Positions 7,893-27,930 are shown, numbered from the stretch's first letter. The stretch: DNA of 64,000 nt from Cellulomonas chengniuliangii (GCF_024508335.1 NZ_CP101988.1:2046001-2110000); one strand, 5' to 3'. Numbers and translations are program-made. The notes: generated from the sequence alone by a model not told the origin.

Positions 7893-10339
7893 GCCTGGTC
7901 CCCCTGCTGCTCCTCGTCCACCGACCCATCGACGGCGTCCACGGGGGCGTCGGCCACAGCGGCCGGCTCTGCCGAGTCGCCGTCATCGTCGGACGAGTCG
8001 CCTCCTGCCTCGGTGGGCGCATCGGCAGCGCCTGCCTCGTCGCCGACCGAAGCGTCGGCCGTGCCCGCCTCGTCGTCCTCGACCAGGTCGTAGACGACGA
8101 CGTCGTCCTCGTCATCGGCGAGGTCTCCGGACGCCTCCGCGAGCTGCCGCTGCGAGAACGGGGCGAGCTCCGCCTCGGCTTCGGAGGGCTTGCCTGCCGC
8201 TGTGAGCGCGGCGGCGCGGGCCTGGGCGACGCGCGCTGCGAGCACTCCCGTGAGCGCGCGGATCTCCGGGGTCGCCAGGACGGCGACTGCGGCCTCCGGC
8301 TCCCCGAGGTCCAGCCGGGCGCCGCTGACGACGATCGCCAGCTCGACCCGGGCGCTGGGCTCGAGCCCTTCGGCCTCCGGGCTCGCCGCCAGCGCGAGAG
8401 CGCGCTCAGGGCGCCCGAGCCCGCGTTCGCAGTCCGCCATGATGGCGAGGTGCTCGGAGGAGCCGTTCAGTCGGCGCACGGTGCGCAGCTCGCGCAGCGC
8501 CTCGGCGAACCGCCCTGTCCGGTAGGCCGCCAGGCCGGCGGCCTCCCTGACCACGTCCACGCGCCCAGCGCGGCGGACCGCGGCCTGGGCGTGCTCGTAG
8601 GAGAGCTCGGGCTGCTCATCGAGAAGGCGCCCGGCCATCACGAGGTGCAGGCCGACGTTCTCGGCGTTCTCCTTGCTCAGCGTCCGCAGCCGCGCGCGCA
8701 CCGAGCGGTCCAGGTCGGAGAACTGGATGTCATCGGGCAGCTCGGGAGCCACCTCGCGCACCGTCTGCGGCGGACGCGACGACCGTGTGTCGTCGCGTGA
8801 CGGCCGCTCGGACCACTGGGGCCGGTCGGTGTGGTCTCCACCGGGACGCGAGGTGCGCTCGCCGTCCCGTGGGGGTCGGCCGGCGTCACGTGCGGGACGA
8901 CGGTCGTCGCGGGCGGGCCGGCGGTCGTCAGCGCGCGGCCGGTCCTCGCGACGGGCGTAGGAGCTCTCCCGTCCGGCGAACCGGTCCTCGGAGGCCGGGC
9001 GACGGTCGTCCGTGCGGGGACGATCGTCACGAGCCGGCCGGCGGTCGTCGGCGCGGGGGCGCCGGTCGTCCGTGCGAGGACGGTCGCCGAAGCGTGCCGG
9101 ACGCGACTCGTCACGCGGCGGGCGGGAGTCCCGCGGGGTGAAGTCGCCGCGCTCGGGGCGATCGCCCCGCGGAGGGCGGCGGTCGTCCGAGCCGGGACGG
9201 AAGGCTCCGCTCGGCCGCTGTCCCTCGTGGCGAGGGGCCGCGCTGGACGGACGGAAGCCGCTTCCGCCACGGTCGGGGCGGGCCGACCTGTCGTCACGGC
9301 GCTCTTCGCGCGCGGGGAACCGGTCGTCGCGAGCGGGCCGGCGGTCATCGGACCACGCCGGTCGCCCCTGGTCCCGGAAGCCCTCACGGGCGGGGCGGGC
9401 GTCGCGCGACGGGTACCGGTCATCACGTGCAGGACGCGCGTCGCGTGACGGGTACCGGTCATCACGTGCGGGACGGCGGTCGTCGTCCCGAGCGGGCCGA
9501 CGGTCGTCCGAGCCACCGCGGAAGCTGGTGGGGCGCTGACCCTCGTACCGGGGGCGCTCGCCTTCGAACCGAGGGCGCTGGCCCTCGTGCCTGGGCGCGC
9601 CGCCGGACGGACGGAACCCGCCAGCGCTGCGCTCGGGACGGCCGGCGCCGGGCGCCCGGTCGTCACGCGAGGGACGACGGTCGCCCGCGTCCGGGCGGGA
9701 TCCGCCGGAGCGCTGCCACGGCGCGTCACCGGAGGGACGGTACGGACGGTCGCCGCGCGGGGGGCGCCCGTCGGACGGTCGGCCTCCACCGAAGCCGGAG
9801 CCCCCGGTGGGACGCGACGTGCGGTTGTCGCGGTCGAAGGACGGGCGTCCCTCGCCGCGCGAGTCGCTGCGCTCATTGCGCTGCTGGTACGGGCGGTCGC
9901 CTGCTCCGCGCCGGTCGTCGCGGAACGGGCGCGCGGACGAGTCGGGGCGCTGGCCGTCGCGTCGAGGCGCGCCACTGCTCGGACGAGCGGACCGGTCGTC
10001 GCGTGAGGAGCGCTGAGCGGAGCCGTCGCGCGGATTCGAGCGCCACTCGCCGCCGAGCGGCGGGCGGGAAGCCCTGGTCTCCCGGCCTGCGTCCCAGCTG
10101 TCACGAGCCCGGCTGGCGCCGCGGTCGTCGCGCTCGGGACGCTGCGCGCGCGCGTCGGGGCGGTCGGTGCCTCTCGCACCACCCCATGACGACGCGCCAC
10201 GCGCTGAGCGTGGCTGCTGGCCGGCGACACGCGGCGGCCGGCCATCTCCTGTGGCGCGTCCCCGGTCACGGGCGCCGCCCGTGCTGCCTGCGTTCGTACG
10301 CGGCGTCCTGGGCGGACGTGCTCCGTCGTCACTGTTCAT
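7889..10339 (-). CDS. TPR-like protein with giant Arg/Asp-rich disordered N-terminus
   Basis: The 816-residue protein has three parts. Residues 1 to about 530 are disordered and built from Arg/Asp/Pro/Gly repeats such as DDRRPARDDR, RYPSRDARPARDD and RHEGQRP. Residues from about 535 to 740 form helical TPR-like repeats (start VAPELPDDIQFSDLD). The last 75 residues are strongly acidic. Only the helical part matches the conserved family found before the HAD phosphatase in actinobacteria (compare Rv1691). The start is an ATG with GAGGGG 9 bases before it. An RNA- or ribosome-related role is a guess from the RG/RD composition; no enzyme motif is visible. Confidence 0.85.
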   Translation of the reverse strand: MNSDDGARPPRTPRTNAGSTGGARDRGRATGDGRPPRVAGQQPRSARGASSWGGARGTDRPDARAQRPERDDRGASRARDSWDAGRETRASRPPLGGEWRSNPRDGSAQRSSRDDRSARPSSGAPRRDGQRPDSSARPFRDDRRGAGDRPYQQRNERSDSRGEGRPSFDRDNRTSRPTGGSGFGGGRPSDGRPPRGDRPYRPSGDAPWQRSGGSRPDAGDRRPSRDDRAPGAGRPERSAGGFRPSGGAPRHEGQRPRFEGERPRYEGQRPTSFRGGSDDRRPARDDDRRPARDDRYPSRDARPARDDRYPSRDARPAREGFRDQGRPAWSDDRRPARDDRFPAREERRDDRSARPDRGGSGFRPSSAAPRHEGQRPSGAFRPGSDDRRPPRGDRPERGDFTPRDSRPPRDESRPARFGDRPRTDDRRPRADDRRPARDDRPRTDDRRPASEDRFAGRESSYARREDRPRADDRRPARDDRRPARDAGRPPRDGERTSRPGGDHTDRPQWSERPSRDDTRSSRPPQTVREVAPELPDDIQFSDLDRSVRARLRTLSKENAENVGLHLVMAGRLLDEQPELSYEHAQAAVRRAGRVDVVREAAGLAAYRTGRFAEALRELRTVRRLNGSSEHLAIMADCERGLGRPERALALAASPEAEGLEPSARVELAIVVSGARLDLGEPEAAVAVLATPEIRALTGVLAARVAQARAAALTAAGKPSEAEAELAPFSQRQLAEASGDLADDEDDVVVYDLVEDDEAGTADASVGDEAGAADAPTEAGGDSSDDDGDSAEPAAVADAPVDAVDGSVDEEQQGDQA
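9399..9476 (-). repeat. Tandem 39-bp repeat inside the disordered region
   Basis: Two near-identical copies of a 39-base unit follow one another in frame, encoding RYPSRDARPARDD twice. They differ at only a few bases over the shared stretch. The in-frame period keeps the 13-residue motif and suggests growth of the disordered region by slippage or unequal exchange. Confidence 0.85.
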
Positions 10340-10528
10340 GTGTGTGAGTTCCCCTCATCGTGCTGCAACCACCATGATCTCATCCCTGCCGGGGAGTCCG
10401 GTCCGATCCGGGCCCGCAACGGGGTCGAGCACGTCACCTCGAGGCAGGTCGAATGGCTGGACGGCCGGCCGATGGCGGCAGGCGGCTGCATCGCACAGCC
10501 GTCCTGGCCAATTCGATGGCCTGGAAAA

Positions 10529-10565
10529 CAGAAAGAGCCATCCCCATAGGGGATGGCTCTTTCTG
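10529..10565 (-). terminator. rRNA operon terminator
   Basis: A perfect inverted repeat with 17-base arms and a 3-base loop lies just after the 5S gene. On the minus strand it is followed by TTTT. This is a strong intrinsic terminator for the rRNA operon and isolates it from the TPR gene 190 bases further on. Confidence 0.93.
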
Positions 10566-10572
10566 AATGATG

Positions 10573-10690
10573 TTCCGGCGGCGACCTACTCTCCCACACC
10601 CTGGCGAGTGCAGTACCATCGGCGCTGAAGGGCTTAGCTTCCGGGTTCGGAATGGGACCGGGCGTTTCCCCTTCGCTATGACCGCCGTAA
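10573..10690 (-). rRNA. rrf: 5S ribosomal RNA
   Basis: About 118 bases match bacterial 5S rRNA. Read on the minus strand it opens with TTACGGCGGTCATAGCG and contains CCCATTCCGAACCCGG and the closing GGGAGAGTAGGTCGCCGCC. The two ends pair. Exact ends are uncertain by 1-3 bases. Confidence 0.95.
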
Positions 10691-10767
10691 CTCTATGGAG
10701 ATATGAATCTCGGGATGATTCCCGTTCGTATCTCGGGAACCGCACAGTGGACGCGTAGCAATGTAGT

Positions 10768-15797
<5,030 letters not shown>

Positions 15798-16015
15798 GAT
15801 GTCTCATGGCACCCCACCACCGAAGCGGCAAGGAAACCGACACACGAAACAGCCCCACCCGAAAGCAGGGCCAGTTAATTCGGCTGATTCGAAGACGCCA
15901 CCCACGGGGTGGACAACGCCTCCATGTCAACCAAGACTCACCAACCAGCAACCCCCCACCAAAAAGCGGGGAACCACCAGACGATGAACCATCTTGGCAT
16001 CGACTACTTGGCACA

Positions 16016-16036
16016 CTGTTGAGTTCTCAAGGAACA
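16016..16036 (-). promoter_or_regulatory. Conserved rRNA leader box (boxA-like/processing element)
   Basis: The minus strand reads TGTTCCTTGAGAACTCAACA here, a sequence typical of actinobacterial pre-16S leaders and thought to serve antitermination or RNase III processing. A related copy sits before 23S at 13911-13931. Confidence 0.75.
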
Positions 16037-16347
16037 GACGCTCATCCCGTCAGACCCTCTCGGGCCCTCGTGAGGCGGCTATTCAATCTTACCTGAGTTC
16101 GTTTCCCTCCCTGACCACCTCGCGGCGGCCGTTCGGGGCGTTCCCTCAGGCGATGTCTCCACTCTACCGGAGTTTCGCGCCGGCTCCGACCGCTCGTCGC
16201 GGCCTGGCCGATCACCTCCGACCCGACACACAGAGCCGACGCCCGAAGGCGTTCAACTACTGCATCTGGGTTGGTCGCTCCTCCGGGGACCGGCCTCCGA
16301 GGTTCAACCCTCGGTGTCCGTTCCTCCCTGGCAGGGCGACCTCCAGA

Positions 16348-16376
16348 ACATTACGCGCGGCCGGCGGGAGCGTCAA
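16348..16376 (-). promoter_or_regulatory. Probable rRNA operon promoter
   Basis: The minus strand has TTGACG (16371-16376), a 17-base spacer, and TAATGT (16348-16353). This is the closest match to a sigma-70 consensus in the region. Transcription would begin near 16341, giving a leader of about 540 bases before 16S. Confidence 0.75.
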
Positions 16377-16412
16377 CTTGGCGGGTGCGTGATGCCGACC
16401 ACATCCCCGTGA

Positions 16413-16447
16413 GCCGCGCGAGGCCAGGTCAGGGGGCCTCGCGCGGC
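16413..16447 (-). terminator. tyrS terminator hairpin
   Basis: Perfect 13-base GC-rich arms flank a 9-base loop, 15 bases after the tyrS stop. There is no T-run, as is common in high-GC genomes. It separates tyrS transcription from the rRNA promoter just beyond. Confidence 0.75.
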
Positions 16448-16461
16448 CCACGGGTGGGCTC

Positions 16462-17724
16462 TCAGGCCTGGGCGTCGACCACGGCCAGGGTCCGCTTGCC
16501 GCGGCGGAGCAGTGCCCACCGCCCGTGCAGCAGCTGCTCCTCGGAGAGGACCGCGGACTCGTCGGCCACCTTGACGTTGTTGACCGAGGCGCCGCCCTCC
16601 GCGATCGCCCGGCGGGCGGCCCCCTTGCTGGCCGCGATGCCGGTCGCCGCGAACAGGTCGACGAGCGGGTCTCCCACGCGGCCCGGAGCGGTCGGCAGCT
16701 CGGCCACTGCGGCGCCGAGCACCGCCGGGTCGAGGCCGTCGAGGTCGCCGCGCCCGAAGAGGGCCTGGCTGGCGGCGACCACCTGGTCGGCGGCGGCCGC
16801 CCCATGCACGAGCGACGTGACGTCGTGCGCGAGCGCACGCTGGGCCTCCCGCGCCGCGGGCCGCTCGGCGACCGCCCGCTCGAGCTCCTCGATCTCCGCA
16901 CGGGTGCGGAAGGTGAAGACCTTGAGGTACCCGACCACGTCGGCGTCGTCCGCGTTGAGCCAGAACTGGTAGAAGGCGTACGGCGAGGTGAGCTCGGGGT
17001 CGAGCCACACCGTGCCGCTCTCCGTCTTGCCGAACTTGGTCCCGTCGGCCTTCGTGATCAGCGGCGTCGTGAGCGCGTGCACGGCGACGCCCTCGGCCTT
17101 GCGGATCAGCTCCACGCCCGACAAGAGGTTGCCCCACTGGTCGCTGCCGCCCGTCTCCAGGCTCACGCCGTGCCGGCGGTGCAGCTCGAGGTAGTCCATC
17201 CCCTGCAGCACCTGGTAGCTGAACTCCGTGAAGCTGATGCCCTGGTCGCTGTTGAGCCGACGCGCGACGGTGTCCTTCGCCAGCATCGTGCCGAGGCGGT
17301 AGTGCTTGCCGACGTCGCGCAGGAAGTCGATGGCGGACAACGACGCCGTCCAGTCGAGGTTGTTGACCATCGTGGCCGCGGCAGGCCCGTCGAAGTCGAG
17401 CAGCGGCTCGATCTGGCGCCGGATCCGCTCGACCCAGCCCGCCACGACCTCGGGCGCGTTGAGCGTCCGCTCCCCCGTCATCTTCGGGTCCCCGATGAGC
17501 CCGGTGGCCCCGCCGACGAGGGCGAAGGGGATGTGCCCGGCGAGCTGCAGCCGGCGCACCGTGAGGATCTGCACGAGGTTGCCAATGTGCAGGCTCGGCG
17601 CGGTCGGGTCGAAACCGCAGTAGAGGCGGACCGGCTGCTCGTCGAGCGCTGCTCGGAGCGCGTCGAGGTCGGTGCTCTGGGCGACGAGCCCACGCCAGGC
17701 GAGCTCGTCAAGGATGTGCGTCAC
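16462..17724 (-). CDS. tyrS: Tyrosyl-tRNA synthetase
   Basis: The 420-residue class I synthetase charges tRNA-Tyr. The N-terminal part has CGFDPTAPSLHIGNL, whose HIGN is the HIGH-type signature. The KMSKS-type loop is KFGKTESG, as in the bacterial TyrS group. A C-terminal S4 domain binds tRNA (GAARRAIAEGGASVNNVKV). The GTG start follows AGAGGAGAACAGCT, a good ribosome binding site. It lies 63 bases after mpg, at the end of the long arg-containing unit, and is closed by a hairpin. Confidence 0.97.
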   Translation of the reverse strand: MTHILDELAWRGLVAQSTDLDALRAALDEQPVRLYCGFDPTAPSLHIGNLVQILTVRRLQLAGHIPFALVGGATGLIGDPKMTGERTLNAPEVVAGWVERIRRQIEPLLDFDGPAAATMVNNLDWTASLSAIDFLRDVGKHYRLGTMLAKDTVARRLNSDQGISFTEFSYQVLQGMDYLELHRRHGVSLETGGSDQWGNLLSGVELIRKAEGVAVHALTTPLITKADGTKFGKTESGTVWLDPELTSPYAFYQFWLNADDADVVGYLKVFTFRTRAEIEELERAVAERPAAREAQRALAHDVTSLVHGAAAADQVVAASQALFGRGDLDGLDPAVLGAAVAELPTAPGRVGDPLVDLFAATGIAASKGAARRAIAEGGASVNNVKVADESAVLSEEQLLHGRWALLRRGKRTLAVVDAQA

Positions 17725-17787
17725 AGCTGTTCTCCTCTGTCCGGGGGCGGTGGCCCCCGACGTCCATGGTCCTGCGGGTGGCTGGTC

Positions 17788-18549
17788 TCAGGCCGACGTC
17801 GCCCCGCTGCGCGGGCTGCTCTTCGACGCCGGCGGGCGATAGCCGGGACGGTAGGCGGACACGGTGCGCTCGTCGGCGAGCCACAGCCGCCACGGGAACC
17901 GGCCCACGTCGGCGCCCGGCCCGCCGACGCCCACCCGGGCGCCGGAGGCGACGTGCGACGCGGCGACGAGCGGCTCGCGCCGGTGCAGCACCACGCCGCC
18001 GCCAGGCTCGGTCACATCGGCGCCGTTGGCGGCCAGGTCCAGCCCGAGGGCGACAGCGAGCCGCGCGGGGCCGCGGGCCAGCTGGCGGTCGGAGTCCACG
18101 ACCCCGGCGCGCAGGCGTCGCTCGCGGGCCAGCTCGGCGCCCTCGACGACCTCCCCGGCGCGCAGCAGCACGGCGGCGGGCTCACCGCTCGGCCGGGTCA
18201 CCACGTTGACGCAGTGGTGCAGCCCGAGGTGGCGGTAGACGTACAGCCGCCCCGGCTCGGCGAACATCGCGGAGTTCCGGGCCGTCCGGCCTCGGAACGC
18301 GTGCGACGCGGGGTCGTCGGCGCCCTCGTAGGCCTCCACCTCGGTGATCCGCAGCGTGACGTCGCCAGCGGCAGACCGCGCGGTGAGGTAGGCCCCGAGG
18401 AGGTCCCTCGCCACGGAGAGGGCGTCGCGGGCGTACCAGACGCGCGCGGGAGCGGGGCCGAAGACCGCGTCGCCGGCGAGCGGCTCGCCGGACGGCATGG
18501 CAGGCGGCTGTGCGCCGTCCATGTCGTCCACCGCCGGCCCCGTGCTCAT
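17788..18549 (-). CDS. mpg: DNA-3-methyladenine glycosylase (AAG/Mpg family)
   Basis: The 253-residue base-excision repair enzyme removes alkylated purines. The AAG-fold core begins near residue 35 and includes RITEVEAYEGADDPASHAF with the catalytic Glu, then RGRTARNSAMF and YVYRHLGLHHCVNVV. The first 30 residues are a low-complexity lead. The start overlaps the kinase stop by 4 bases. The mpg-tyrS pairing matches M. tuberculosis Rv1688-Rv1689. Confidence 0.93.
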   Translation of the reverse strand: MSTGPAVDDMDGAQPPAMPSGEPLAGDAVFGPAPARVWYARDALSVARDLLGAYLTARSAAGDVTLRITEVEAYEGADDPASHAFRGRTARNSAMFAEPGRLYVYRHLGLHHCVNVVTRPSGEPAAVLLRAGEVVEGAELARERRLRAGVVDSDRQLARGPARLAVALGLDLAANGADVTEPGGGVVLHRREPLVAASHVASGARVGVGGPGADVGRFPWRLWLADERTVSAYRPGYRPPASKSSPRSGATSA

Positions 18550-19190
18550 GCCGACATCTTGCCGTACGCGTCGAGGCGGACGTCGGCCCGCTCACGGGTG
18601 TGCTCCCGCGCGAAGTGATCGGCCTCGTCGGACATCCAGCGCACCCAGTGGTCGCGCATCGCCGCGCCGTCGCGCTCGAGGCCTCGTGAGAGCCGGAGCT
18701 CCTCCGGCGCCTCGACCCACACCCGCAGCGTCGCGTCCGGGTCCGCGGCGCGTCGAGCGGACCCGCAGCCCTCGAGCACCAGCACCGCGGGGACCGGCAC
18801 GTCCACCCACTCCGCGAAGGCGCCGGCGTGCCAGTCGTAGCGCTGGAACCGTCCGGGCGCCCCCCTGCGCAGCGGCTCGAGGACCTGGGCGGAGAGCCGC
18901 GGCCACAGGCTCCCCTCGAGCCCCGACCAGCCGTCGTACACGTCGTCGAGCCCGAGCACGGACGCGTCGGCCCCGTGCGAGCGGAGCCCTCTCGCGAGCC
19001 GCTGGGCGAACGTCGACTTGCCCGAGCCTGCGGGGCCGTCGACGCACACCAGTCGGACAGGGCCCAGGCGAGGGCGGCCGGAGAGGACGCGGGCGACGGT
19101 CAGCCGCACCACGTCCTCCCCCGCGACGCGCGACGACGACGCGGCGTCGTCGGACCCCGCGTCGTCGGACCGCGCCGCCGTGCCGAGCAC
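18546..19190 (-). CDS. P-loop kinase (uridine kinase-like)
   Basis: The 214-residue protein has a P-loop, CVDGPAGSGKSTFAQRL, near residue 45, a DDVYDGWSGLEG segment like a nucleoside-kinase lid or acceptor site, and a Walker B-like VLVLEGCGSAR. It resembles the actinobacterial ATP-binding proteins annotated as uridine kinase, but the substrate is not shown. The first 30 residues are disordered and acidic. It starts 2 bases after argH and overlaps mpg by 4 bases. Confidence 0.75.
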   Translation of the reverse strand: MLGTAARSDDAGSDDAASSSRVAGEDVVRLTVARVLSGRPRLGPVRLVCVDGPAGSGKSTFAQRLARGLRSHGADASVLGLDDVYDGWSGLEGSLWPRLSAQVLEPLRRGAPGRFQRYDWHAGAFAEWVDVPVPAVLVLEGCGSARRAADPDATLRVWVEAPEELRLSRGLERDGAAMRDHWVRWMSDEADHFAREHTRERADVRLDAYGKMSA

Positions 19191-19192
19191 CC

Positions 19193-21851
<2,659 letters not shown>

Positions 21852-21922
21852 GAATATCTCTTCTCATCGCAGGGAACTGTTCAGGTGAGCCGGCGCGGGG
21901 GCGCCGGCGAGGCGGGATCGGC

Positions 21923-24657
<2,735 letters not shown>

Positions 24658-24661
<4 letters not shown>

Positions 24662-25689
24662 AGCGGTCCTCCCATGTGCGAGACGTCGACCCCGACCACT
24701 GGCAGCTGGCCGGTGAACGGCGAGGGGACGGGCTCGTCGTCGGGCAGCACCATCGTGCCGATGCCCTCCGTGGTGAACACCTCCACCAGGATCGAGTGGG
24801 GCTCGCGCCCGTCGATGACGTGCGCTCGCCCGACACCGCCCTCGACAGCCCGCCAGCAGGCCTCCATCTTCGGACGCATGCCTGAGTCCAGGGCCGGCAG
24901 CAGGTCCGCCAGCTCGGCCGCGCGGATGCGGCGCACCAGCGACGTCCGGTCCGGCCAGCTCGTGTAGAGCCCCTCGACGTCCGTCAGCACGATGAGCTTG
25001 CGCGCGCCCAGGGCCACGGCGAGCGCGGCGGCGGCGGTGTCGGCGTTGACGTTGAGGACGTGCGTGGGGTCGTCGATGTCGGGGGCGACCGTCGAGACGA
25101 CCGGGATGCGCCCGGCGTCGAGCAGGTCGATCACCGCGGACGGGTTGACCTGCACGACGTCGCCGACCAGGCCCACGTCCACCAGCTGCCCATCGACCAC
25201 GGCGTGCCGGCGGCGCGCCTGCAGCAGGCCGCCGTCCTCGCCCGAGAGCCCGACCGCGTGCGGGCCGTGCGCGTTGAGCAGGCCCACGAGCTCACGCGAC
25301 ACCTGCCCGGTCAGCACCATCCGGACCACGTCCATCGCCTCGGGCGTGGTGACGCGGAGGCCGCCGCGGAACTCGCTCTCGATGCCCAGCCGGTCGAGCA
25401 TGGTGTTGATCTGGGGACCGCCGCCGTGCACCACGACGGGGCGCAGGCCGACCTGGCGCAGGAACACCATGTCCTCGGCGAACGCGCGCTTGAGCCGCTC
25501 GTCCACCATCGCGTTGCCGCCGTACTTGACGACCACGAGCGCGCCGCTGAAGCGCTGCAGCCACGGCAGGGCCTCGATGAGCACCTCGGCCTTCTGGTCG
25601 GCGCGCAGGTCGGTGCGGGTGTTGAACACGAATTCCTCGTCGCTCTGGTTGCTCACGTCGTGCTGGCTCAGGTCCTGGCCCCCGCTCAT
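24658..25689 (-). CDS. argB: Acetylglutamate kinase
   Basis: The 343-residue amino-acid kinase phosphorylates N-acetylglutamate. [13 protein letters not shown] near residue 50 is the nucleotide-binding start, [17 protein letters not shown] binds substrate, and [19 protein letters not shown] and LTDVEGLY lie in the ATP half. The N-terminal 35 residues are an acidic extension. The start ATG overlaps the argJ stop (ATGA), which rules out longer in-frame starts. This step is often the arginine-feedback target; the regulatory site is not obvious here. Confidence 0.96.
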
Positions 25690-26849
25690 GTCGAGTACGC
25701 GCTGTTCTCGTGGACGTAGTCGTGCGTGAGGTCGTTGGTCCACACGGTGGCGCTCGCGCCACCGGCGTGCAGGTCCAGCAGCACCTGCACCTCGCGGGCG
25801 GCGGCGAGGTCCACCAGGCTGCGGTCCTCGCCCACTCCCCCGGCACGGCAGACCTGGACGCCGTTGATGCTGACGTCCAGCCGGTCGGCGTCGAAGGGCG
25901 CGACGTCGGCGGGCACCGTGCCAGCGGCGGCGAGCACCCGGCCCCAGTTGGGGTCGTTGCCGTACACCGCGGCCTTGAACAGGTTGGAGCGGGTCACGGC
26001 GCGGGCCACGGCCACGGCCGCGTCCTCCGTGGTGGCGTTGATGACGGTGACGGCGATGTCGTGGCTCGCGCCCTCCGCGTCGGCGACGAGCGCCCGGGCC
26101 AGCTCGGCGCAGGCCTGGGTGAGCGCGTCGAGGAACGCGGCGGGCTCCGGGACGACGCCGGAGGCGCCCGAGGCGAGCAGCAGCACGGTGTCGTTCGTCG
26201 ACATGCAGCCGTCGGAGTCGACCCGGTCGAACGTCGTCCGGGTCGCGGCCCGCAGGGCGTCGTCCGCCGCTGGAGCCGCGATCGCGGCGTCGGTGGTGAG
26301 GACCACGAGCATCGTCGCGAGGCCGGGCGCCAGCATGCCCGCCCCCTTGGCGATACCGCCCACGGACCACCCGTCGCCCGCCACGTGCACAGTCTTGGCG
26401 ACGGTGTCGGTGGTCATGATCGCCGTGGCGGCGGCCTCGCCGCCCTGCGTGCTGAGCGCCTCGGCGGCCGCGTCGACGCCCGGGAGCAGGAGATCCATGG
26501 GCAGCCGCTCGCCGATCAGGCCGGTCGAGCACACCAGGACGTCGCCAGGCGAGGTGTCGAGCGCCTGGGCGACGTGCTCGGCGGTGCGGTGCGTGTCGCC
26601 GAACCCCTCCGGGCCCGTGCAGGCGTTGGCGCCCCCGGAGTTCAGCACCACGGCGTGCGCGACGCCGTCAGCCACGGCCTGGCGCGACCACACGACCGGC
26701 GCCGCGACGACGCGGTTGGTCGTGAAAACCCCGGCCGCGACGCGCAGCGGGCCGTCGTTGACGACGAGCGCGAGGTCCGGGCGCCCGGAGGCCTTCAGCC
26801 CTGCCGTGACGCCCGCCGCCCGGAAGCCCTTCGGGGAGGTGACGGTCAC
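25686..26849 (-). CDS. argJ: Bifunctional ornithine acetyltransferase / N-acetylglutamate synthase
   Basis: The 387-residue proenzyme cuts itself into two chains, with the new N-terminal Thr as nucleophile. The cleavage motif ATML is present with Thr179 in [25 protein letters not shown] forms the oxyanion region. It recycles the acetyl group from acetylornithine to glutamate. The GTG start overlaps the argC stop (GTGA); a GTG fits the normal N-terminus [13 protein letters not shown]. Confidence 0.96.
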   Translation of the reverse strand: MTVTSPKGFRAAGVTAGLKASGRPDLALVVNDGPLRVAAGVFTTNRVVAAPVVWSRQAVADGVAHAVVLNSGGANACTGPEGFGDTHRTAEHVAQALDTSPGDVLVCSTGLIGERLPMDLLLPGVDAAAEALSTQGGEAAATAIMTTDTVAKTVHVAGDGWSVGGIAKGAGMLAPGLATMLVVLTTDAAIAAPAADDALRAATRTTFDRVDSDGCMSTNDTVLLLASGASGVVPEPAAFLDALTQACAELARALVADAEGASHDIAVTVINATTEDAAVAVARAVTRSNLFKAAVYGNDPNWGRVLAAAGTVPADVAPFDADRLDVSINGVQVCRAGGVGEDRSLVDLAAAREVQVLLDLHAGGASATVWTNDLTHDYVHENSAYST

Positions 26850-27910
26850 GGCGCGACCCCGTCCTGCGCGAGACCCGCGGTCTCGGGCAGCCCGAGCGCG
26901 AGGTTGAGCGACTGCACGGCGCCACCGGCGGTGCCCTTGACAAGGTTGTCGATCGCGGTGACCGTGACCACGCGGCCGGCCCGCTCGTCGACCGCGACCT
27001 GGACCAGCGCCGTGTTGGCGCCCAGGGTCGCGGCGGTGCTCGGCCACTCCCCCTCGGGGAGCAGCTGGACGAACGGCTCGTCCGCGTACGCCTCCTGCCA
27101 GGCGGCGCGGACCGTGGCCGGGTCGGTCCCCGGCACGAGGCGGGCCGTGGCGGTCGCGAGGATGCCCCGCGGCATGGGCACCAGGGTGGGCGTGAAGGAG
27201 ATCGTCACGTCCGGGGCGCCCGCGACGGCGAGGTTCTGACGGATCTCGGGGATGTGCCGATGGCTGCCGCCCACCGCGTAGGGCTGGGCGCTGCCGAGCG
27301 CCTCGCTCGCGAGCAGGTGCGTCTTGAGGCTCTTGCCCGCGCCGGAGTACCCGTTGGCGAGCACAGCGACGAGGTCGGTGGGCTCGATGACCCCCGCCGC
27401 GACGCCGGGCTGGAGCCCCAGGGTGACGGCGGTGACGTTGCAGCCGGGCACCGCGATGCGCCGTGCGGACGCCAGCTCGGCGCGCTGCTGGGCGGCCGTC
27501 TTCTCCCCCGCGTGCAGCAGCTCGGGCAGCCCGTAGGGCCAGGTGCCGGCGTGCGGGCTGCCGTAGTACTCCTGCCACGCCGCGGCGTCGGTGAGCCGGT
27601 GGTCGGCGCCGAGGTCGAGCACGATCGCGTGGTCACCGCGGTCCGCGAGCGCGGCTGCGAGCTCGCCGCTGGCGCCGTGGGGCAGCGCGAGCACGACCAC
27701 GTCGTGCCCGGTGAGCTCGTCGACGGCGGTGGGGGCGAGCATGCGGTCGGCCAGGCTGCGCAGGTGCGGCTGATGCGAGCCCAGGGGCGTCCCGGCGTTG
27801 CTGTGCGCGGTGAGCGCCCCGATCTTCGCCTCGGGGTGGCCGAGCAGGATCCGCAGGATCTCGCCGCCCGCGTATCCGCTCGCCCCTGCGACGGCAACCG
27901 TGAAAGTCAT
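26846..27910 (-). CDS. argC: N-acetyl-gamma-glutamyl-phosphate reductase
   Basis: The 354-residue NADPH enzyme reduces the acyl phosphate made by Arg[19 protein letters not shown] is the dinucleotide fold, [14 protein letters not shown] holds the catalytic Cys, and [11 protein letters not shown] follows. Two more in-frame ATGs lie upstream at 27916 and 27922. I chose 27910 because it gives the normal N-terminus [11 protein letters not shown] and because a -10 box ends 7 bases before it. It is the first gene of the arginine cluster. Confidence 0.95.
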   Translation of the reverse strand: MTFTVAVAGASGYAGGEILRILLGHPEAKIGALTAHSNAGTPLGSHQPHLRSLADRMLAPTAVDELTGHDVVVLALPHGASGELAAALADRGDHAIVLDLGADHRLTDAAAWQEYYGSPHAGTWPYGLPELLHAGEKTAAQQRAELASARRIAVPGCNVTAVTLGLQPGVAAGVIEPTDLVAVLANGYSGAGKSLKTHLLASEALGSAQPYAVGGSHRHIPEIRQNLAVAGAPDVTISFTPTLVPMPRGILATATARLVPGTDPATVRAAWQEAYADEPFVQLLPEGEWPSTAATLGANTALVQVAVDERAGRVVTVTAIDNLVKGTAGGAVQSLNLALGLPETAGLAQDGVAP

Positions 27911-27930
27911 GTGCATGAACATACACCCGA
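27911..27930 (-). promoter_or_regulatory. argC -10 box with overlapping imperfect dyad (candidate ARG box)
   Basis: The minus strand has TATGTT (27918-27923) 7 bases before the argC ATG, fitting a leaderless promoter. TGTATG and CATGCACA form an imperfect dyad across it, which resembles the TGCAT-type half sites of actinobacterial ArgR operators. The operator reading is inferred. Confidence 0.45.

Larger units (their letters stand above)
15798..16461. other. rRNA operon leader and promoter region
   Basis: This 660-base stretch between tyrS and 16S has no protein gene. It holds the tyrS terminator hairpin, the best rRNA promoter candidate, a stable UUCG-capped hairpin near 16235-16248, a weaker -10-like TAAGAT (16086-16091) and TAGAGT (near 16163), and a conserved leader box. 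More than one promoter is likely, as in other actinobacterial rRNA operons. Confidence 0.75.

Noticed and set aside
8677-10332. Alternative long frames on both strands across the Arg/Asp-rich gene
   Set aside because: The repeats are open in several frames by composition. Only one frame joins the conserved TPR part and overlaps the next gene properly.
10340-10549. A 69-codon plus-strand frame between the TPR gene and the rRNA terminator
   Set aside because: It has no ribosome binding site, no motif, and is opposite the TPR gene leader.
15925-15930. TTGACA on the minus strand in the rRNA leader
   Set aside because: No -10 box follows at 16-19 bases, so it is unlikely to be a promoter.
16290-16310. 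A GGTTCAACCC-like sequence resembling a tRNA T-arm
   Set aside because: The loop length is wrong and no acceptor or anticodon arm can be built around it.
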